A stretch of 10,803 nt of DNA. Origin: Actinoallomurus sp045806665 (GTDB lineage Bacteria > Actinomycetota > Actinomycetes > Streptosporangiales > Streptosporangiaceae). This document shows, piece by piece, positions 1 through 7,646 of the stretch. Within the stretch, counting starts at the first letter, position 1. Every line of letters starts with the position of its first letter. The notes beneath the pieces are model-generated. The model ran no database searches. It was not told where the DNA came from and was given only the letters and a program-made list of their open reading frames with translations. A program made the translations under genes and the position numbers. The stretch lies in NCBI GenBank assembly GCA_045806665.1, contig JBJMIW010000320.1, forward strand, positions 1 through 10,803, in the 5' to 3' direction.

Positions 1-35
1 GTTCTAGGCGGCTCCCCGCAGCCGTGGCCGGTTGA

Positions 36-75
36 GAGAGCCGGCCGGACGCCCTCGGGCGGCCGGCCGGCTCTC
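36..75 (-). terminator. Strong hairpin, probable terminator of the XRE regulator gene
   Basis: A perfect 13-bp inverted repeat (GAGAGCCGGCCGG at 36-48, its complement at 63-75) encloses a second short stem (50-53 with 58-61, loop CTCG), separated from the outer stem by a single A/G mismatch. It starts 14 bases past the stop codon of the minus-strand regulator gene, where an intrinsic terminator would be expected. There is no clear U-tract, which is usual for actinomycete terminators. The symmetry would let it also stop transcription arriving from the left. No gene is visible in 1-88. Confidence 0.65.
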
Positions 76-88
76 GTCGTCTCGCCGG

Positions 89-1213
89 TCAGACCCGCAT
101 GACGGAGCGGAGCTGATCGCGGGCGTCGTGCATCTCGGGGAGGCCCGTCCAGCGGCCTGAGAGCCGGTAGACCTCGGCGATATGCGTGTTGACCCGGGCG
201 GAGGAGACGAGCGGCGCGATGCGCGCCAGCGCGGCCATGCGGTCCGCGGCCATCGACGCGTCACCCGCCCGCAGCGCCGCCTCGACCTCCCATGCCTGGT
301 AGGCGACGAAGAGGAGGGCCGAGCACTGCGCGCCGAGGCGGACGGCCTCGGTGATGGCGGCCCGGGCGCCGTCGTGCTCGCGCATCCGGAGCATGGCGAC
401 CCCGACGTTCCCCAACATGTCGGCCGTCTCGTACGTGGGCAGCCCGTCGACGGCGAGCGCCTCCTCCAGGACGTCGCGCGCCGTGCGCTCTTGGCCCGGT
501 AGCAGCGCCAGGGAGCGCCCGAGCCGCAGCCGCAGCCACGCCCGGCGGTCCGGCGGCAGGTCGCCGAGGCGCAGGCCGAGCCGGGCGTACATCGCGCCGC
601 GGTCGCCGCGCCGCTGGTCGATGTTGATGCGGCTCAGCGCGCTGAACGCGTCGGCCTGGGCGCGTGTGCTGCCGGAGCGGCGCGCCAGGTCGAGGGCGAA
701 CACCCCGGTCTGCTCGGCCGCCGTGTAGCGGCGGGAGTCGTACAGCACGCGCGCGGCCTCGCAGGCGAGACCGGAGGACGCCTCCTGCAGTGCTCGGTCG
801 GATCCGTTGATCGCCGGTCCCGTCTTCCGGAGATGCCGCAGCGCCGTGGAGAGGACCGGGATTCCGCCCTGCTGATAGCGGTCGTGTGCGAGGCGTTCGG
901 CGAGTTGCCGGACGCAACCGGGATCCTGATAAGGACCGACCCTCGGAGAGGGAACGAAAGTGATGGATGCGGCGGCCGCGACGAACTCTCTACGCCTCAC
1001 GGGGTCGTCCTCCGAAATAGGCGATATGCGCACTTCCCAACCTACGCGATTCAGGAGCCGTTCCGTTCGGGCGATTCCCGGATCCCGCATCCCCCGCGAC
1101 GCCTGGGAGACCCAACTCTGGGATACGCCCAGCTCCCGGGCCAGGTCCAGCTGCGACCATCCGCGCAGCCCCATGATCGAACGTAGCGCCTCAGGGAGGC
1201 CGTGACCGTCCAT
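89..1213 (-). CDS. XRE-family HTH transcriptional regulator with TPR-like C-terminal region
   Basis: The 374-aa protein begins with a Cro/C1-type helix-turn-helix. Residues about 19-41 (WSQLDLARELGVSQSWVSQA) read as helix 2, turn and recognition helix, so it should bind DNA in the cytoplasm. A linker with the acidic/basic segment DDPVRRREFVAAA (69-81) follows. Residues about 130-374 are Ala/Leu/Arg-rich helical repeats of TPR character, usual for large actinomycete XRE regulators that sense a partner or ligand. The ATG at 1213 is preferred because it sits directly before the HTH, although no Shine-Dalgarno precedes it and a leaderless start is plausible. It is divergent from the small gene at 1396, and such regulators often control an adjacent small gene. 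The ligand is unknown. Family call is firm; specific role is not. Confidence 0.9.
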   Translation of the reverse strand: MDGHGLPEALRSIMGLRGWSQLDLARELGVSQSWVSQASRGMRDPGIARTERLLNRVGWEVRISPISEDDPVRRREFVAAAASITFVPSPRVGPYQDPGCVRQLAERLAHDRYQQGGIPVLSTALRHLRKTGPAINGSDRALQEASSGLACEAARVLYDSRRYTAAEQTGVFALDLARRSGSTRAQADAFSALSRINIDQRRGDRGAMYARLGLRLGDLPPDRRAWLRLRLGRSLALLPGQERTARDVLEEALAVDGLPTYETADMLGNVGVAMLRMREHDGARAAITEAVRLGAQCSALLFVAYQAWEVEAALRAGDASMAADRMAALARIAPLVSSARVNTHIAEVYRLSGRWTGLPEMHDARDQLRSVMRV

Positions 1214-1219
1214 ATTCGC

Positions 1220-1225
1220 AGAGTA
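1220..1225 (-). promoter_or_regulatory. Possible -10 element for a leaderless XRE regulator mRNA
   Basis: Read on the minus strand this is TACTCT, which fits the actinobacterial TANNNT -10 pattern. Only six bases separate it from the ATG at 1213, so transcription would begin at or next to the start codon. This matches the absence of any ribosome-binding site. No convincing -35 is visible. Prediction only. Confidence 0.35.
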
Positions 1226-1312
1226 GTGCGCACCGCACTCACTCGACTACCGTCGCCCCCCGGAAGGCATGCATCATTTCCTACAAAACCCAGTACGCTC
1301 ACAACAGCTTCC

Positions 1313-1343
1313 TTGACCAGCCCGAACAGCAGGTGTCGATAAC
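1313..1343 (+). promoter_or_regulatory. Possible promoter of the 119-aa gene
   Basis: TTGACC (1313-1318) matches a -35 box. GATAAC (1338-1343) lies 19 bases downstream, and an alternative TCGATA gives a 17-base spacer. Transcription would begin near 1350, leaving a leader of about 45 bases with the purine-rich GGAAGGG (1382-1388) in front of the ATG at 1396. The spacing is not ideal, so this is tentative. The rest of the 1214-1395 spacer contains no gene. Confidence 0.35.
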
Positions 1344-1355
1344 CTGTTCGAACAG
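1344..1355. promoter_or_regulatory. Perfect 12-bp palindrome, candidate operator
   Basis: CTGTTCGAACAG is a perfect palindrome in the spacer between the divergent XRE regulator and the 119-aa gene. A further half site, GAACAG, lies 20 bases upstream (1324-1329). The palindrome overlaps the predicted transcription start of the rightward gene, a good place for repression. The neighbouring XRE protein is the natural candidate to bind it, but that is inference. Confidence 0.4.
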
Positions 1356-1395
1356 CGGGCCTGGTCGACGACCGGCGATTCGGAAGGGAACACCG

Positions 1396-1755
1396 ATGGG
1401 CGCATGTCCCACTCCCCACCGCGAAGCCCTCGAACACGCGCTCCGCGCCCTCGCCGACGCGGTGACCGGGCTCGGGCTCCACGTCACCATCACCGGGCCA
1501 CTGACCCTGTCGGTCAGCGGCGAGCGACCTACGCCCGAGGGACGCAGCGACCGGATCGCCGCGCTCCTCGACCCGGCGGAGCCGCTCAGTCAGTCCGTGA
1601 CGATCGAGTCCCAGGACGGCCGCCTCTGGTGGTGCTGGGTCTGGACCGAGGCCGACCGCGGCGGCCACGAGTCCGAGCCGATCCGGCCGATCGAGGAGTT
1701 CGACGAGGTGGCCCGGCGCATCCGCACCGTCGTCGCCCTGACCTCGGCCGGCTGA
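1396..1755 (+). CDS. Conserved-looking 119-aa hypothetical protein
   Basis: I do not recognise a named domain. The protein starts MGACPTPHRE, with a helical N-terminal part (residues 8-25). A probable beta region follows (28-41), then a segment ending in the aromatic run LWWCWVWTE (77-85), and an amphipathic helix near the C terminus (about 99-112, EEFDEVARRI). No signal peptide or membrane segment is seen. An in-frame ATG exists at 1333, but 1396 is chosen because GGAAGGG lies seven bases upstream and the extra residues (Cys/Ser/Gly/Pro/Arg) look non-coding. It is divergent from an XRE regulator, and small unknown proteins paired with such regulators are common in actinomycetes. A role as the regulator's target or partner is inference. 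It is convergent with, and only 18 bases from, the end of the enolase-superfamily gene. Confidence 0.75.
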   Translation: MGACPTPHREALEHALRALADAVTGLGLHVTITGPLTLSVSGERPTPEGRSDRIAALLDPAEPLSQSVTIESQDGRLWWCWVWTEADRGGHESEPIRPIEEFDEVARRIRTVVALTSAG

Positions 1756-1766
1756 GACGACTCCCG

Positions 1767-1786
1767 GTCCGCGTCAGCGGACGCGG
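1767..1786. terminator. Short hairpins between convergent genes, possible bidirectional terminator
   Basis: Two overlapping inverted repeats can form: GTCCGC/GCGGAC (1767-1772, 1777-1782) or CCGCGTC/GACGCGG (1769-1775, 1780-1786), each with a four-base loop. The structure covers the stop codon of the enolase-superfamily gene and lies 11 bases past the stop of the 119-aa gene. Stems of six to seven base pairs without a U-tract make it a modest candidate. Confidence 0.35.
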
Positions 1787-2844
1787 TAGCGCTCCGCGTC
1801 GGCCCGCTTGAAATCGAGCCCGAGGCCCGGGGCGTCGTCGCGCGGGCGGATGGCCCCGCCCTTCGGCGACAGGGCACCGTCGAAGAGCATCGACTCGATC
1901 CGCACGTGGTCGTGGAACCACTCGACATGGCGGGCGTTCGGGATCGCGGCCATCGCCGCCGCGTGCAGATGGGGCGCGCAGTGCGCCGACAGGTCCTTGC
2001 CATGCGCGCGGGCCAGGCCCGCGACCCGCAGGAACTCGGTGATGCCCCCGACACGCGTGACGTCGGCCTGTGGGCAGTCGACCGCGTCCATGATCCGTAC
2101 GAAGTACGGCAGGTCATAGCCGTACTCGCCGGCGGCCACCTCCGGCTCCACGGCCGCGCGGACCGCCCGCAGGCCCGGCAGGTCGTCGGACGAGACCGGC
2201 TCCTCGAACCACTGCAGGTCCACGTCGGCGGCCTGATGGGCGACGCGGATCGCCTGTTTCGCGGAGTAGGCGCCGTTGGCGTCGGCGTACAGCTCCACGC
2301 CGCCGCCGACGATCTCGCGGGCGAGTTCCAGCCGCCGCAGGTCACGGCTCTCGCGGGTGCCCCACGCCTCCCCGATCTTGATCTTGACGCGGGGGATGCC
2401 GAGGTCCCCGGCCCAGTGCCCGAGCTGCTCCCGGGTCCGGGCCGCGTCGTACGTGGTGAAGCCGCCGGAGCCGTACACCGGCACCTCGGTACGGACGGCG
2501 CCCAGGAGCCGGTGCAGCGGGAGCCCGAGGCTGCGGGCCCGTAGATCCCACAGCGCACAGTCGACGGCGGAGATCGCCATCGAGCAGATCCCCGGCCGTC
2601 CGGCGTTGCGGACCGTCCGGCACATCGCCTCGTGCGACGCCAGGACGTCCTCGCTCACCACGGGGGCGAGCTCGGACGTGACCACGTCGGCGATCGCGAC
2701 CGGACCGTACGTCCAGCCGACGCCCGAGCGGCCGTCCGCCCGCACCTCGACGAGCACCATGGTGGTCGAGGTCCACTCCAGAGTGCCGTCGGCCTCGGGC
2801 GCGTCGGTCGGGATGGTGTACGCGGAGGCGCGGAGCTCGATCAT
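1774..2844 (-). CDS. Mandelate racemase/muconate lactonizing enzyme family protein (enolase superfamily, MR-like)
   Basis: The 356-aa length and two-domain layout (capping domain about 1-125, barrel 130-350) are standard for the enolase superfamily. All expected active-site residues are visible. The KIK base motif is at 154-156. The Mg ligands are D188 (DAN), E214 (FEEP) and E240 (AGE). The Asp-His dyad is D261 (ADVTRVGG) and H288 (SAHCAP). KxK plus the His-Asp dyad is the mandelate racemase subgroup pattern, which includes mandelate racemase and several acid-sugar dehydratases. The protein therefore abstracts the alpha proton of a carboxylate, either racemising a 2-hydroxyacid or dehydrating a sugar acid; the substrate cannot be read from sequence. 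Its ATG overlaps the stop codon of the upstream FAD/Fe-S gene (ATGA), so the two are translationally coupled and probably act on one pathway. Confidence 0.92.
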   Translation of the reverse strand: MIELRASAYTIPTDAPEADGTLEWTSTTMVLVEVRADGRSGVGWTYGPVAIADVVTSELAPVVSEDVLASHEAMCRTVRNAGRPGICSMAISAVDCALWDLRARSLGLPLHRLLGAVRTEVPVYGSGGFTTYDAARTREQLGHWAGDLGIPRVKIKIGEAWGTRESRDLRRLELAREIVGGGVELYADANGAYSAKQAIRVAHQAADVDLQWFEEPVSSDDLPGLRAVRAAVEPEVAAGEYGYDLPYFVRIMDAVDCPQADVTRVGGITEFLRVAGLARAHGKDLSAHCAPHLHAAAMAAIPNARHVEWFHDHVRIESMLFDGALSPKGGAIRPRDDAPGLGLDFKRADAERYRVR

Positions 2845-5723
2845 GTGAGGACCTCCGCGAGGAGTTCGGCGAGGTGGATCGGCCGGGCCGAGGTCTGCTG
2901 CCCGATCTGGGTCCGGCAGGAGAAGCCGTCGGCGAGGATCCGGGTGCCGGCGGGCGCGTCGCGTACGGCGGGCAGCACGCCGAGCTCACCGACGTCGACG
3001 GACACCTCGTAGTGCCCGCGTTCGAAGCCGAAGTTGCCGGCGAGGCCGCAGCAGCCCTCGTCGAGGACCTCGGCCTGGATGCCGGCGCGTTTCAGCAGCT
3101 CCCGGTCGGCGTCGAAGCTCCAGATGGCGTGCTGGTGGCAGTGCGGCTGGGCGATGGCGTGGATCCCGGTGCCGGGCGGCGGCGCGGTGACGAACGCGGA
3201 GGCCCGGTCGAGGAGGAACTCCGACAGCGAGTGGGTCTGCTTCGCCAGTCGCCCGACGTCCTCGGACACCGGCTCCCCGGACAGCAGCTCGCGGGCGTCG
3301 GAGCGGAAGACCGCCGAGCAGCTGGGCTCCAGGCCGATGACGGGCACGCCCCGGCGTAGCCGTGGCGCGAGGGCGCGGACCGTACGGCGCAGCACGCGGG
3401 CGGCCACGCCGAGCTGGCCGGTGGAGATCCAGGTCAGCCCGCAGCACAGCGGCACCGGCGGCACCTCCACCCGGAACCCGGCGGCCTCCAGGACGCGTAC
3501 GGCCGCCTTGCCCGCCGCGGGGTGGAAGTTGTTGGTGAAGGTGTCCGGCCACAGGACGACCGGGTCGCCGTCCCCGCGCGAACCACGCCGGGCGAACCAG
3601 TCGGTGAAGCGCTCGGGCGCGAAGGTGGGCAGGTCGCGGCGGGAATCGACGCCGCCGGCCCGCTTGACGACACGGCTGAGGCCCTTCGCGTGGGTCAGCG
3701 CGTTCACGGCCCTGGGCGCGGCCGACGCCATCGTGGCCCACACGGGCAGCCAGCCCATCGAGTAGTGCGAGAGCGGCCGGGGCCGCCACCGGTAGTGGTG
3801 GGACAGGAACTCCGCCTTGTAGGTCGCCATGTCCACGTGGACGGGGCAGTCGCCGCGGCAGCCCTTGCAGGCCAGGCACAGGTCCAGGGCGTCGTGCACC
3901 GCCTCCGACCGCCAGCCGTCGGTGATCACCTCGCCGCGCATCATCTCCATGAGGACGCGCGCGCGGCCACGCGTCGAGTGCTCCTCCTCCCGGGTGACCC
4001 GGTAGCTCGGGCACATCACGCCGCCCGAGGAGGACCGGCACTTGCCGATGCCCACGCAGCGGGCCGCGGCGTGGCTGAACCGGTGGTGGTCCTCGGGGTA
4101 GGAGAAGTGGGTCCGGGGCTCGCGCGGGTGGTAGCCGAGGTGGTCGAGGTTCTCGTCCAGCCGGTAGACGCCCCCGCCGGGCGGCGCGGCGACCTTGCCC
4201 GGGTTCATCCTGTCCTCGGCGTCGAAGATCTGCTTGTACCGGCCGAACAGCGACACGACCTCGTCGCCGAACATGATCGGCAGCAGCTCGGCGCGGGACT
4301 GCCCGTCGCCGTGCTCGCCGGACAGCGACCCGCCGTACGAGGCCACCAGCCGGGCCGCCCGCTCGGCGAACCGGCGGTACTTCCCGACCCCGTCGGGGTC
4401 CTCCAGGTCGAAGGCGACACGGGTGTGCACGCAGCCCTGCCCGAAATGTCCGTACAGCGACGCCTGCCCGTACTGGAAGTCGTTCAGCAGGGCGCGGAAG
4501 TCGCGCAGGTAGTCCCCGAGCCTGTCCGGCGGGACGGCGGCGTCCTCCCAGCCCTCATGGGTCTCGGGGTGGCCCGGCGGGTACGCCGTCGCGCCGAGCC
4601 CCGCCTCACGGATCTTCCACAGGCGCTCCTCCTCGGCGGGATCATCCATGAAGACCACGTGCGGATCGTGCTCCGTGCCCAGAAGATCCTTGATCATCCG
4701 CTCGGCCCGGGCGTCGGCCTCCTCCTGGGTGTCGCCGCCGAAGCGGACCATCAGCCAGCCGGACCCCTCCGGCAGCCCCGACAGCGCCTGCTTACCCGCG
4801 ACGTTCTCGGCCCGGGCGATGTCGATCAGCGTCTCATCGAGACCCTCCAGCGCGAGCGGCTGGTAGCCGGCGACCTTGGTCACCGCATCGCCGGCCCGGA
4901 AGATGTCGGGGTAGCCCAGGACGACGAGCGTCTGGTACTTCGCCACCGGGAACACCCGGATCTCCGCGTGCAGCACCGTGACCAGCGTCGACTCGCTGCC
5001 CACGAGCGCCTTCGCCACGTTGAAGCCGTTCTCCGGCAGCAGGGAGTCGAGGTTGTAGCCGGACACCCGCCGCGGGATGTCGGGGTACCGGGTACGGATG
5101 AGGGCGAGGTTGTCGTCCCGCAGCTCGCGCATCGCCCGGTAGATCTCCGCCCGGCGGCCGCCCTCGGCGAGGATCTTCTCGTACTCCTCCTCGGAGGTCT
5201 CCCCCACCCACATCCGCACGCCGTCGTACGTGAGCACCTCGAGGCGGATCACCGAGTCGACCATCTTGCCGTACGCCTGCGCGGACGCGCCGCAGGAGTT
5301 GTTGCCGATCATCCCGCCGATCGTGCAGGTGTCATGGGTGGAGGGTTTCGGCCCGACGTGCAGCCCGCAGGAGGCCAGCCGGTCGTTCAGGTCGTCCAGG
5401 GCGATCCCCGGCTCCACCAGCGCCCGCCCGCTCGCCTCGTCCACCCGGATCAGGCGATTGCAGTACTTCGACCAGTCGATGACCACGCCCTCGTTGCAGC
5501 ACTGCCCGGCCAGGCTGGTGCCGCCGCCCCGCGAGAGCACCGGCGCCCCGTGCTCCCGGCAGACCCGTACCGCCTCCACGGCGGCGTCGACGCTGTGGGG
5601 CACGACGACCCCGATCGGCGGCTGCCGGTAGTTGGAGGAGTCATGGGCGTACGCCGCGCGCGAGCCCGCGTCGAACCGGACCTCCCCGTCGACCCGCGTT
5701 TCGAGTTCTCGCTGAAGGCTCAT
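2841..5723 (-). CDS. FAD-linked oxidase fused to Fe-S/CCG oxidoreductase (D-lactate/2-hydroxyacid dehydrogenase-like, YdiJ/Dld type)
   Basis: This 960-aa protein joins a GlcD-like flavoprotein to a GlpC-like electron-transfer part. Residues about 25-230 form the PCMH-type FAD domain, with RGGGTSLAGQ at 65-74 and TIGGMIGNNSCG at 134-145. About 240-525 is the FAD-oxidase C-terminal domain. Fe-S ligands follow: C556, C562 and C571, then CxxCxxCxxxCP at 616-627. Two cysteine-rich CCG motifs are at 760-762 and 891-893. Such fusions oxidise D-2-hydroxyacids (D-lactate, D-2-hydroxyglutarate, glycolate) and pass electrons toward quinone at the membrane. The substrate here is unknown. An in-frame ATG at 5777 would add 18 residues, but it would leave only 27 bases to the divergent gene. 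MSLQREL at 5723 matches where the family normally begins, although its G-rich upstream run is a poor ribosome site. It is the first gene of an operon with the racemase-like gene. Confidence 0.92.
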   Translation of the reverse strand: MSLQRELETRVDGEVRFDAGSRAAYAHDSSNYRQPPIGVVVPHSVDAAVEAVRVCREHGAPVLSRGGGTSLAGQCCNEGVVIDWSKYCNRLIRVDEASGRALVEPGIALDDLNDRLASCGLHVGPKPSTHDTCTIGGMIGNNSCGASAQAYGKMVDSVIRLEVLTYDGVRMWVGETSEEEYEKILAEGGRRAEIYRAMRELRDDNLALIRTRYPDIPRRVSGYNLDSLLPENGFNVAKALVGSESTLVTVLHAEIRVFPVAKYQTLVVLGYPDIFRAGDAVTKVAGYQPLALEGLDETLIDIARAENVAGKQALSGLPEGSGWLMVRFGGDTQEEADARAERMIKDLLGTEHDPHVVFMDDPAEEERLWKIREAGLGATAYPPGHPETHEGWEDAAVPPDRLGDYLRDFRALLNDFQYGQASLYGHFGQGCVHTRVAFDLEDPDGVGKYRRFAERAARLVASYGGSLSGEHGDGQSRAELLPIMFGDEVVSLFGRYKQIFDAEDRMNPGKVAAPPGGGVYRLDENLDHLGYHPREPRTHFSYPEDHHRFSHAAARCVGIGKCRSSSGGVMCPSYRVTREEEHSTRGRARVLMEMMRGEVITDGWRSEAVHDALDLCLACKGCRGDCPVHVDMATYKAEFLSHHYRWRPRPLSHYSMGWLPVWATMASAAPRAVNALTHAKGLSRVVKRAGGVDSRRDLPTFAPERFTDWFARRGSRGDGDPVVLWPDTFTNNFHPAAGKAAVRVLEAAGFRVEVPPVPLCCGLTWISTGQLGVAARVLRRTVRALAPRLRRGVPVIGLEPSCSAVFRSDARELLSGEPVSEDVGRLAKQTHSLSEFLLDRASAFVTAPPPGTGIHAIAQPHCHQHAIWSFDADRELLKRAGIQAEVLDEGCCGLAGNFGFERGHYEVSVDVGELGVLPAVRDAPAGTRILADGFSCRTQIGQQTSARPIHLAELLAEVLT

Positions 5724-5804
5724 AGGACTTCGGTTACCCCCCGAACAGGTTTCAACCCCGTGCGCCGGGAACGGCATCCCTTAATGGCCACACGAGGAGG
5801 AGAG
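5724..5804. promoter_or_regulatory. Divergent promoter region between the FAD/Fe-S operon and the TPP enzyme gene
   Basis: This 81-bp spacer must carry the control of both the leftward hydroxyacid operon and the rightward PoxB-like gene, so co-regulation is likely. AGGAGG at 5795-5800, four bases before the ATG at 5805, decides the rightward start over an in-frame ATG at 5784. A small near-palindrome GGTT-TC-AACC (5748-5757) and GGGA-N6-TCCC (5767-5780) are visible. Neither is a recognised operator. No clear -35/-10 pair stands out. Confidence 0.5.
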
Positions 5805-7589
5805 ATGACGCGCACCGTCGCCGACCACCTGCTGGGCCGCCTCCGCGAGTGGGGTGTCGAGTACCTGTTCGGCTATCCGGGGGACGGTATCAACGGCATC
5901 ATCGCCGCGCTGGAGCGGGCCGATGACCATCCCCGGTTCATCCAGGCCCGGCATGAGGAGATGGCGGCCTTCGAGGCCGTCGGCTACGCGAAGCTCACCG
6001 GCAAACCGGCCGTCTGCACGGCGACCAGCGGCCCGGGCGCCATCCATCTGCTGAACGGGCTCTACGACGCCAAGCTGGACCACGTCCCGGTCGTGGCGAT
6101 CGTCGGGCAGACCGCCCGCTCGGCGATCGGCGGCAACTACCAGCAGGAGGTCGACCTGCTGTCGCTGTACAAGGACGTCGCCAGCGAGTACGTCCAGATG
6201 GCGACCGTCCCGGCGCAGTTCCCGAACCTGCTCGACCGCGCGATCCGGACCGCCTTGGACGAGCGGTGTCCGACGGCCATCATCATCCCCTCCGACCTGC
6301 AGGAGGAGCCGTACGAGCCGCCCACGCACGCGTTCAAGAACGTCCCGTCCAGCGCCCCGGGCTACACGCCGCCCCTCACCGTCGCGCCGCCCGAGGAGAT
6401 CGAGCGGGCCGCGGAGATCATCAACGCCGGTGATAAGGTCGCCATCCTCATCGGACAGGGCGCCCGCCGCGCCGCCGCGGAGGTGCACGAGGTCGCCGAG
6501 ATCACCGGCGCCGGCGTGGCCAAGGCACTGCTCGGCAAGGACGTCCTGCCGGACACTCTGCCGTACGTCACCGGCTCCATCGGCCTGCTCGGGACCCGGC
6601 CGTCGTACGAGCTGATGCGCGACTGCGACACGCTGCTGATCGTCGGGTCCAACTTCCCGTACACCCAGTTCCTGCCCGAGTTCGGCCAGGCGCGCGGAGT
6701 GCAGATCGACATCGACGGCAAGCTGATCGGGATGCGCTACCCGACCGAGGTCAACCTGGTCGGCGACGGGGCCGAGACGCTCCGGCAGCTCATCCCCAGA
6801 CTGAGGAAGCAGAAGAACCGCGGCTGGCGCAAGAAGATCGAGAAGAACGTCGAGCGGTGGTGGAAGTCGGTCGAGCGCGAGGCGATGGTCGAGGCCGACC
6901 CGATCAACCCGATGCGGCTCTTCTGGGAGCTGAACGATCGGCTGCCGAGAAACGCGATCCTCACCGCCGATTCCGGATCGGCGGCGAACTGGTACGCCCG
7001 CGACCTGAGGTTGCCGTCGGGCGTCCGCGCCACGCTGTCCGGCACGCTCGCGACGATGGGCAACTCCGTGCCGTACGGCATCGGCTCGAAGTTCGCCCAC
7101 CCGGACCGCCCTGTGATCTCCTTCGTCGGAGACGGGTCGATGCAGATGAACGGCATGGCGGAGCTCCTCACGATCCGCCGCTACGTCGACCGGTGGGAGG
7201 ACAAGCGGCTGGTCGTCGCCGTGCTGCACAACAACGACCTGAACCAGGTCACCTGGGAGCTGCGGGCGATGGGCGGCGCTCCCAAGTTCGAGGAGTCTCA
7301 GGTACTGCCCGACATGTCCTACGCGGGGTTCGCCGACATGATCGGCCTGGAGGGCGTCCACGTCGACAAGCCCGACCAGATCGGATCCGCCTGGGACTAC
7401 GCGCTGAGCGCGGACGGGCCGGTCGTCCTCGACGTCCGTTGCGACCCGAACATCCCGCCGATCCCGCCGCACGCCGAATTCGAACAGGTCAAGGACATGA
7501 CCGAGGCGGTCCTCAAGGGCGACCCCGACCGGGTCCAGTTCGTCAAGAAGGGCATCAAGGCGAAGGTCGCGGAGCTGATCCGCCACTGA
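5805..7589 (+). CDS. PoxB-like thiamine diphosphate-dependent enzyme (pyruvate dehydrogenase (quinone)/2-oxoacid decarboxylase family)
   Basis: The 594-aa protein has the three-domain layout of the acetolactate synthase/pyruvate oxidase family. The N-terminal pyrimidine-binding domain (about 1-175) has the catalytic Glu at E51 in RHEEMAAFEA. The central FAD/nucleotide domain (about 190-340) contains GSNFPYTQFLPEF, close to the equivalent PoxB segment. The C-terminal diphosphate domain has GDG at 442-444 and NN at 476-477 for Mg-ThDP. The basic C terminus, from PPHAEFEQVK through VKKGIKAKVAELIRH, aligns with the PoxB tail rather than that of acetolactate synthase. The expected reaction is oxidative decarboxylation of pyruvate or another 2-oxoacid to an acid plus CO2, with electrons to quinone. 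The GDG-to-NN interval carries RRYVDRWEDKRL and may be longer than usual. It is divergent from a hydroxyacid dehydrogenase operon that could supply its 2-oxoacid. A benzoylformate decarboxylase-like activity is an alternative. Confidence 0.9.
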   Translation: MTRTVADHLLGRLREWGVEYLFGYPGDGINGIIAALERADDHPRFIQARHEEMAAFEAVGYAKLTGKPAVCTATSGPGAIHLLNGLYDAKLDHVPVVAIVGQTARSAIGGNYQQEVDLLSLYKDVASEYVQMATVPAQFPNLLDRAIRTALDERCPTAIIIPSDLQEEPYEPPTHAFKNVPSSAPGYTPPLTVAPPEEIERAAEIINAGDKVAILIGQGARRAAAEVHEVAEITGAGVAKALLGKDVLPDTLPYVTGSIGLLGTRPSYELMRDCDTLLIVGSNFPYTQFLPEFGQARGVQIDIDGKLIGMRYPTEVNLVGDGAETLRQLIPRLRKQKNRGWRKKIEKNVERWWKSVEREAMVEADPINPMRLFWELNDRLPRNAILTADSGSAANWYARDLRLPSGVRATLSGTLATMGNSVPYGIGSKFAHPDRPVISFVGDGSMQMNGMAELLTIRRYVDRWEDKRLVVAVLHNNDLNQVTWELRAMGGAPKFEESQVLPDMSYAGFADMIGLEGVHVDKPDQIGSAWDYALSADGPVVLDVRCDPNIPPIPPHAEFEQVKDMTEAVLKGDPDRVQFVKKGIKAKVAELIRH

Positions 7590-7595
7590 GCGCGC

Positions 7596-7614
7596 CGGCC
7601 GGAGGGCCCGGCCG
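7596..7614 (+). other. Small hairpin between the TPP enzyme gene and the 60-aa gene
   Basis: CGGCCGG (7596-7602) and CCGGCCG (7608-7614) form a 7-bp stem with a five-base loop, six bases after the stop codon at 7589. It could act as a weak attenuator or processing site that lowers expression of the next gene, or it may just be a GC-rich chance repeat. Confidence 0.35.
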
Positions 7615-7646
7615 ACGGACCGCGCCACCGACCCGTGGAGGTACTC

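Noticed and set aside
1344..1355. LexA/SOS box
   Set aside because: The Gram-positive LexA box is CGAAC-N4-GTTCG. Here the order is GTTC then GAAC with no spacer, so the half sites face the wrong way.
5724..5777. N-terminal extension of the FAD/Fe-S protein to an ATG at 5777
   Set aside because: It would leave 27 bases between divergent starts, and the added residues (PFPAHGVETCSGGNRSP) do not resemble the family.
5767..5780. A second DosR-like box (GGGA-N6-TCCC) ahead of the TPP enzyme gene
   Set aside because: Only the outer bases match and the inner C/G positions fail. Such repeats are expected by chance in GC-rich DNA.
3522..7589. A 1355-codon open frame on the plus strand joined to the TPP enzyme gene
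   Set aside because: Its first two thirds are antisense to the FAD/Fe-S gene and are His/Arg/Val/Pro-rich shadow sequence caused by GC-rich third positions. Only the part from 5805 has family motifs and an AGGAGG site.
5781..7628. A 615-codon minus-strand frame covering the whole TPP enzyme gene
   Set aside because: It is the antisense shadow of a gene with clear catalytic motifs, and its own translation has no recognisable domain.
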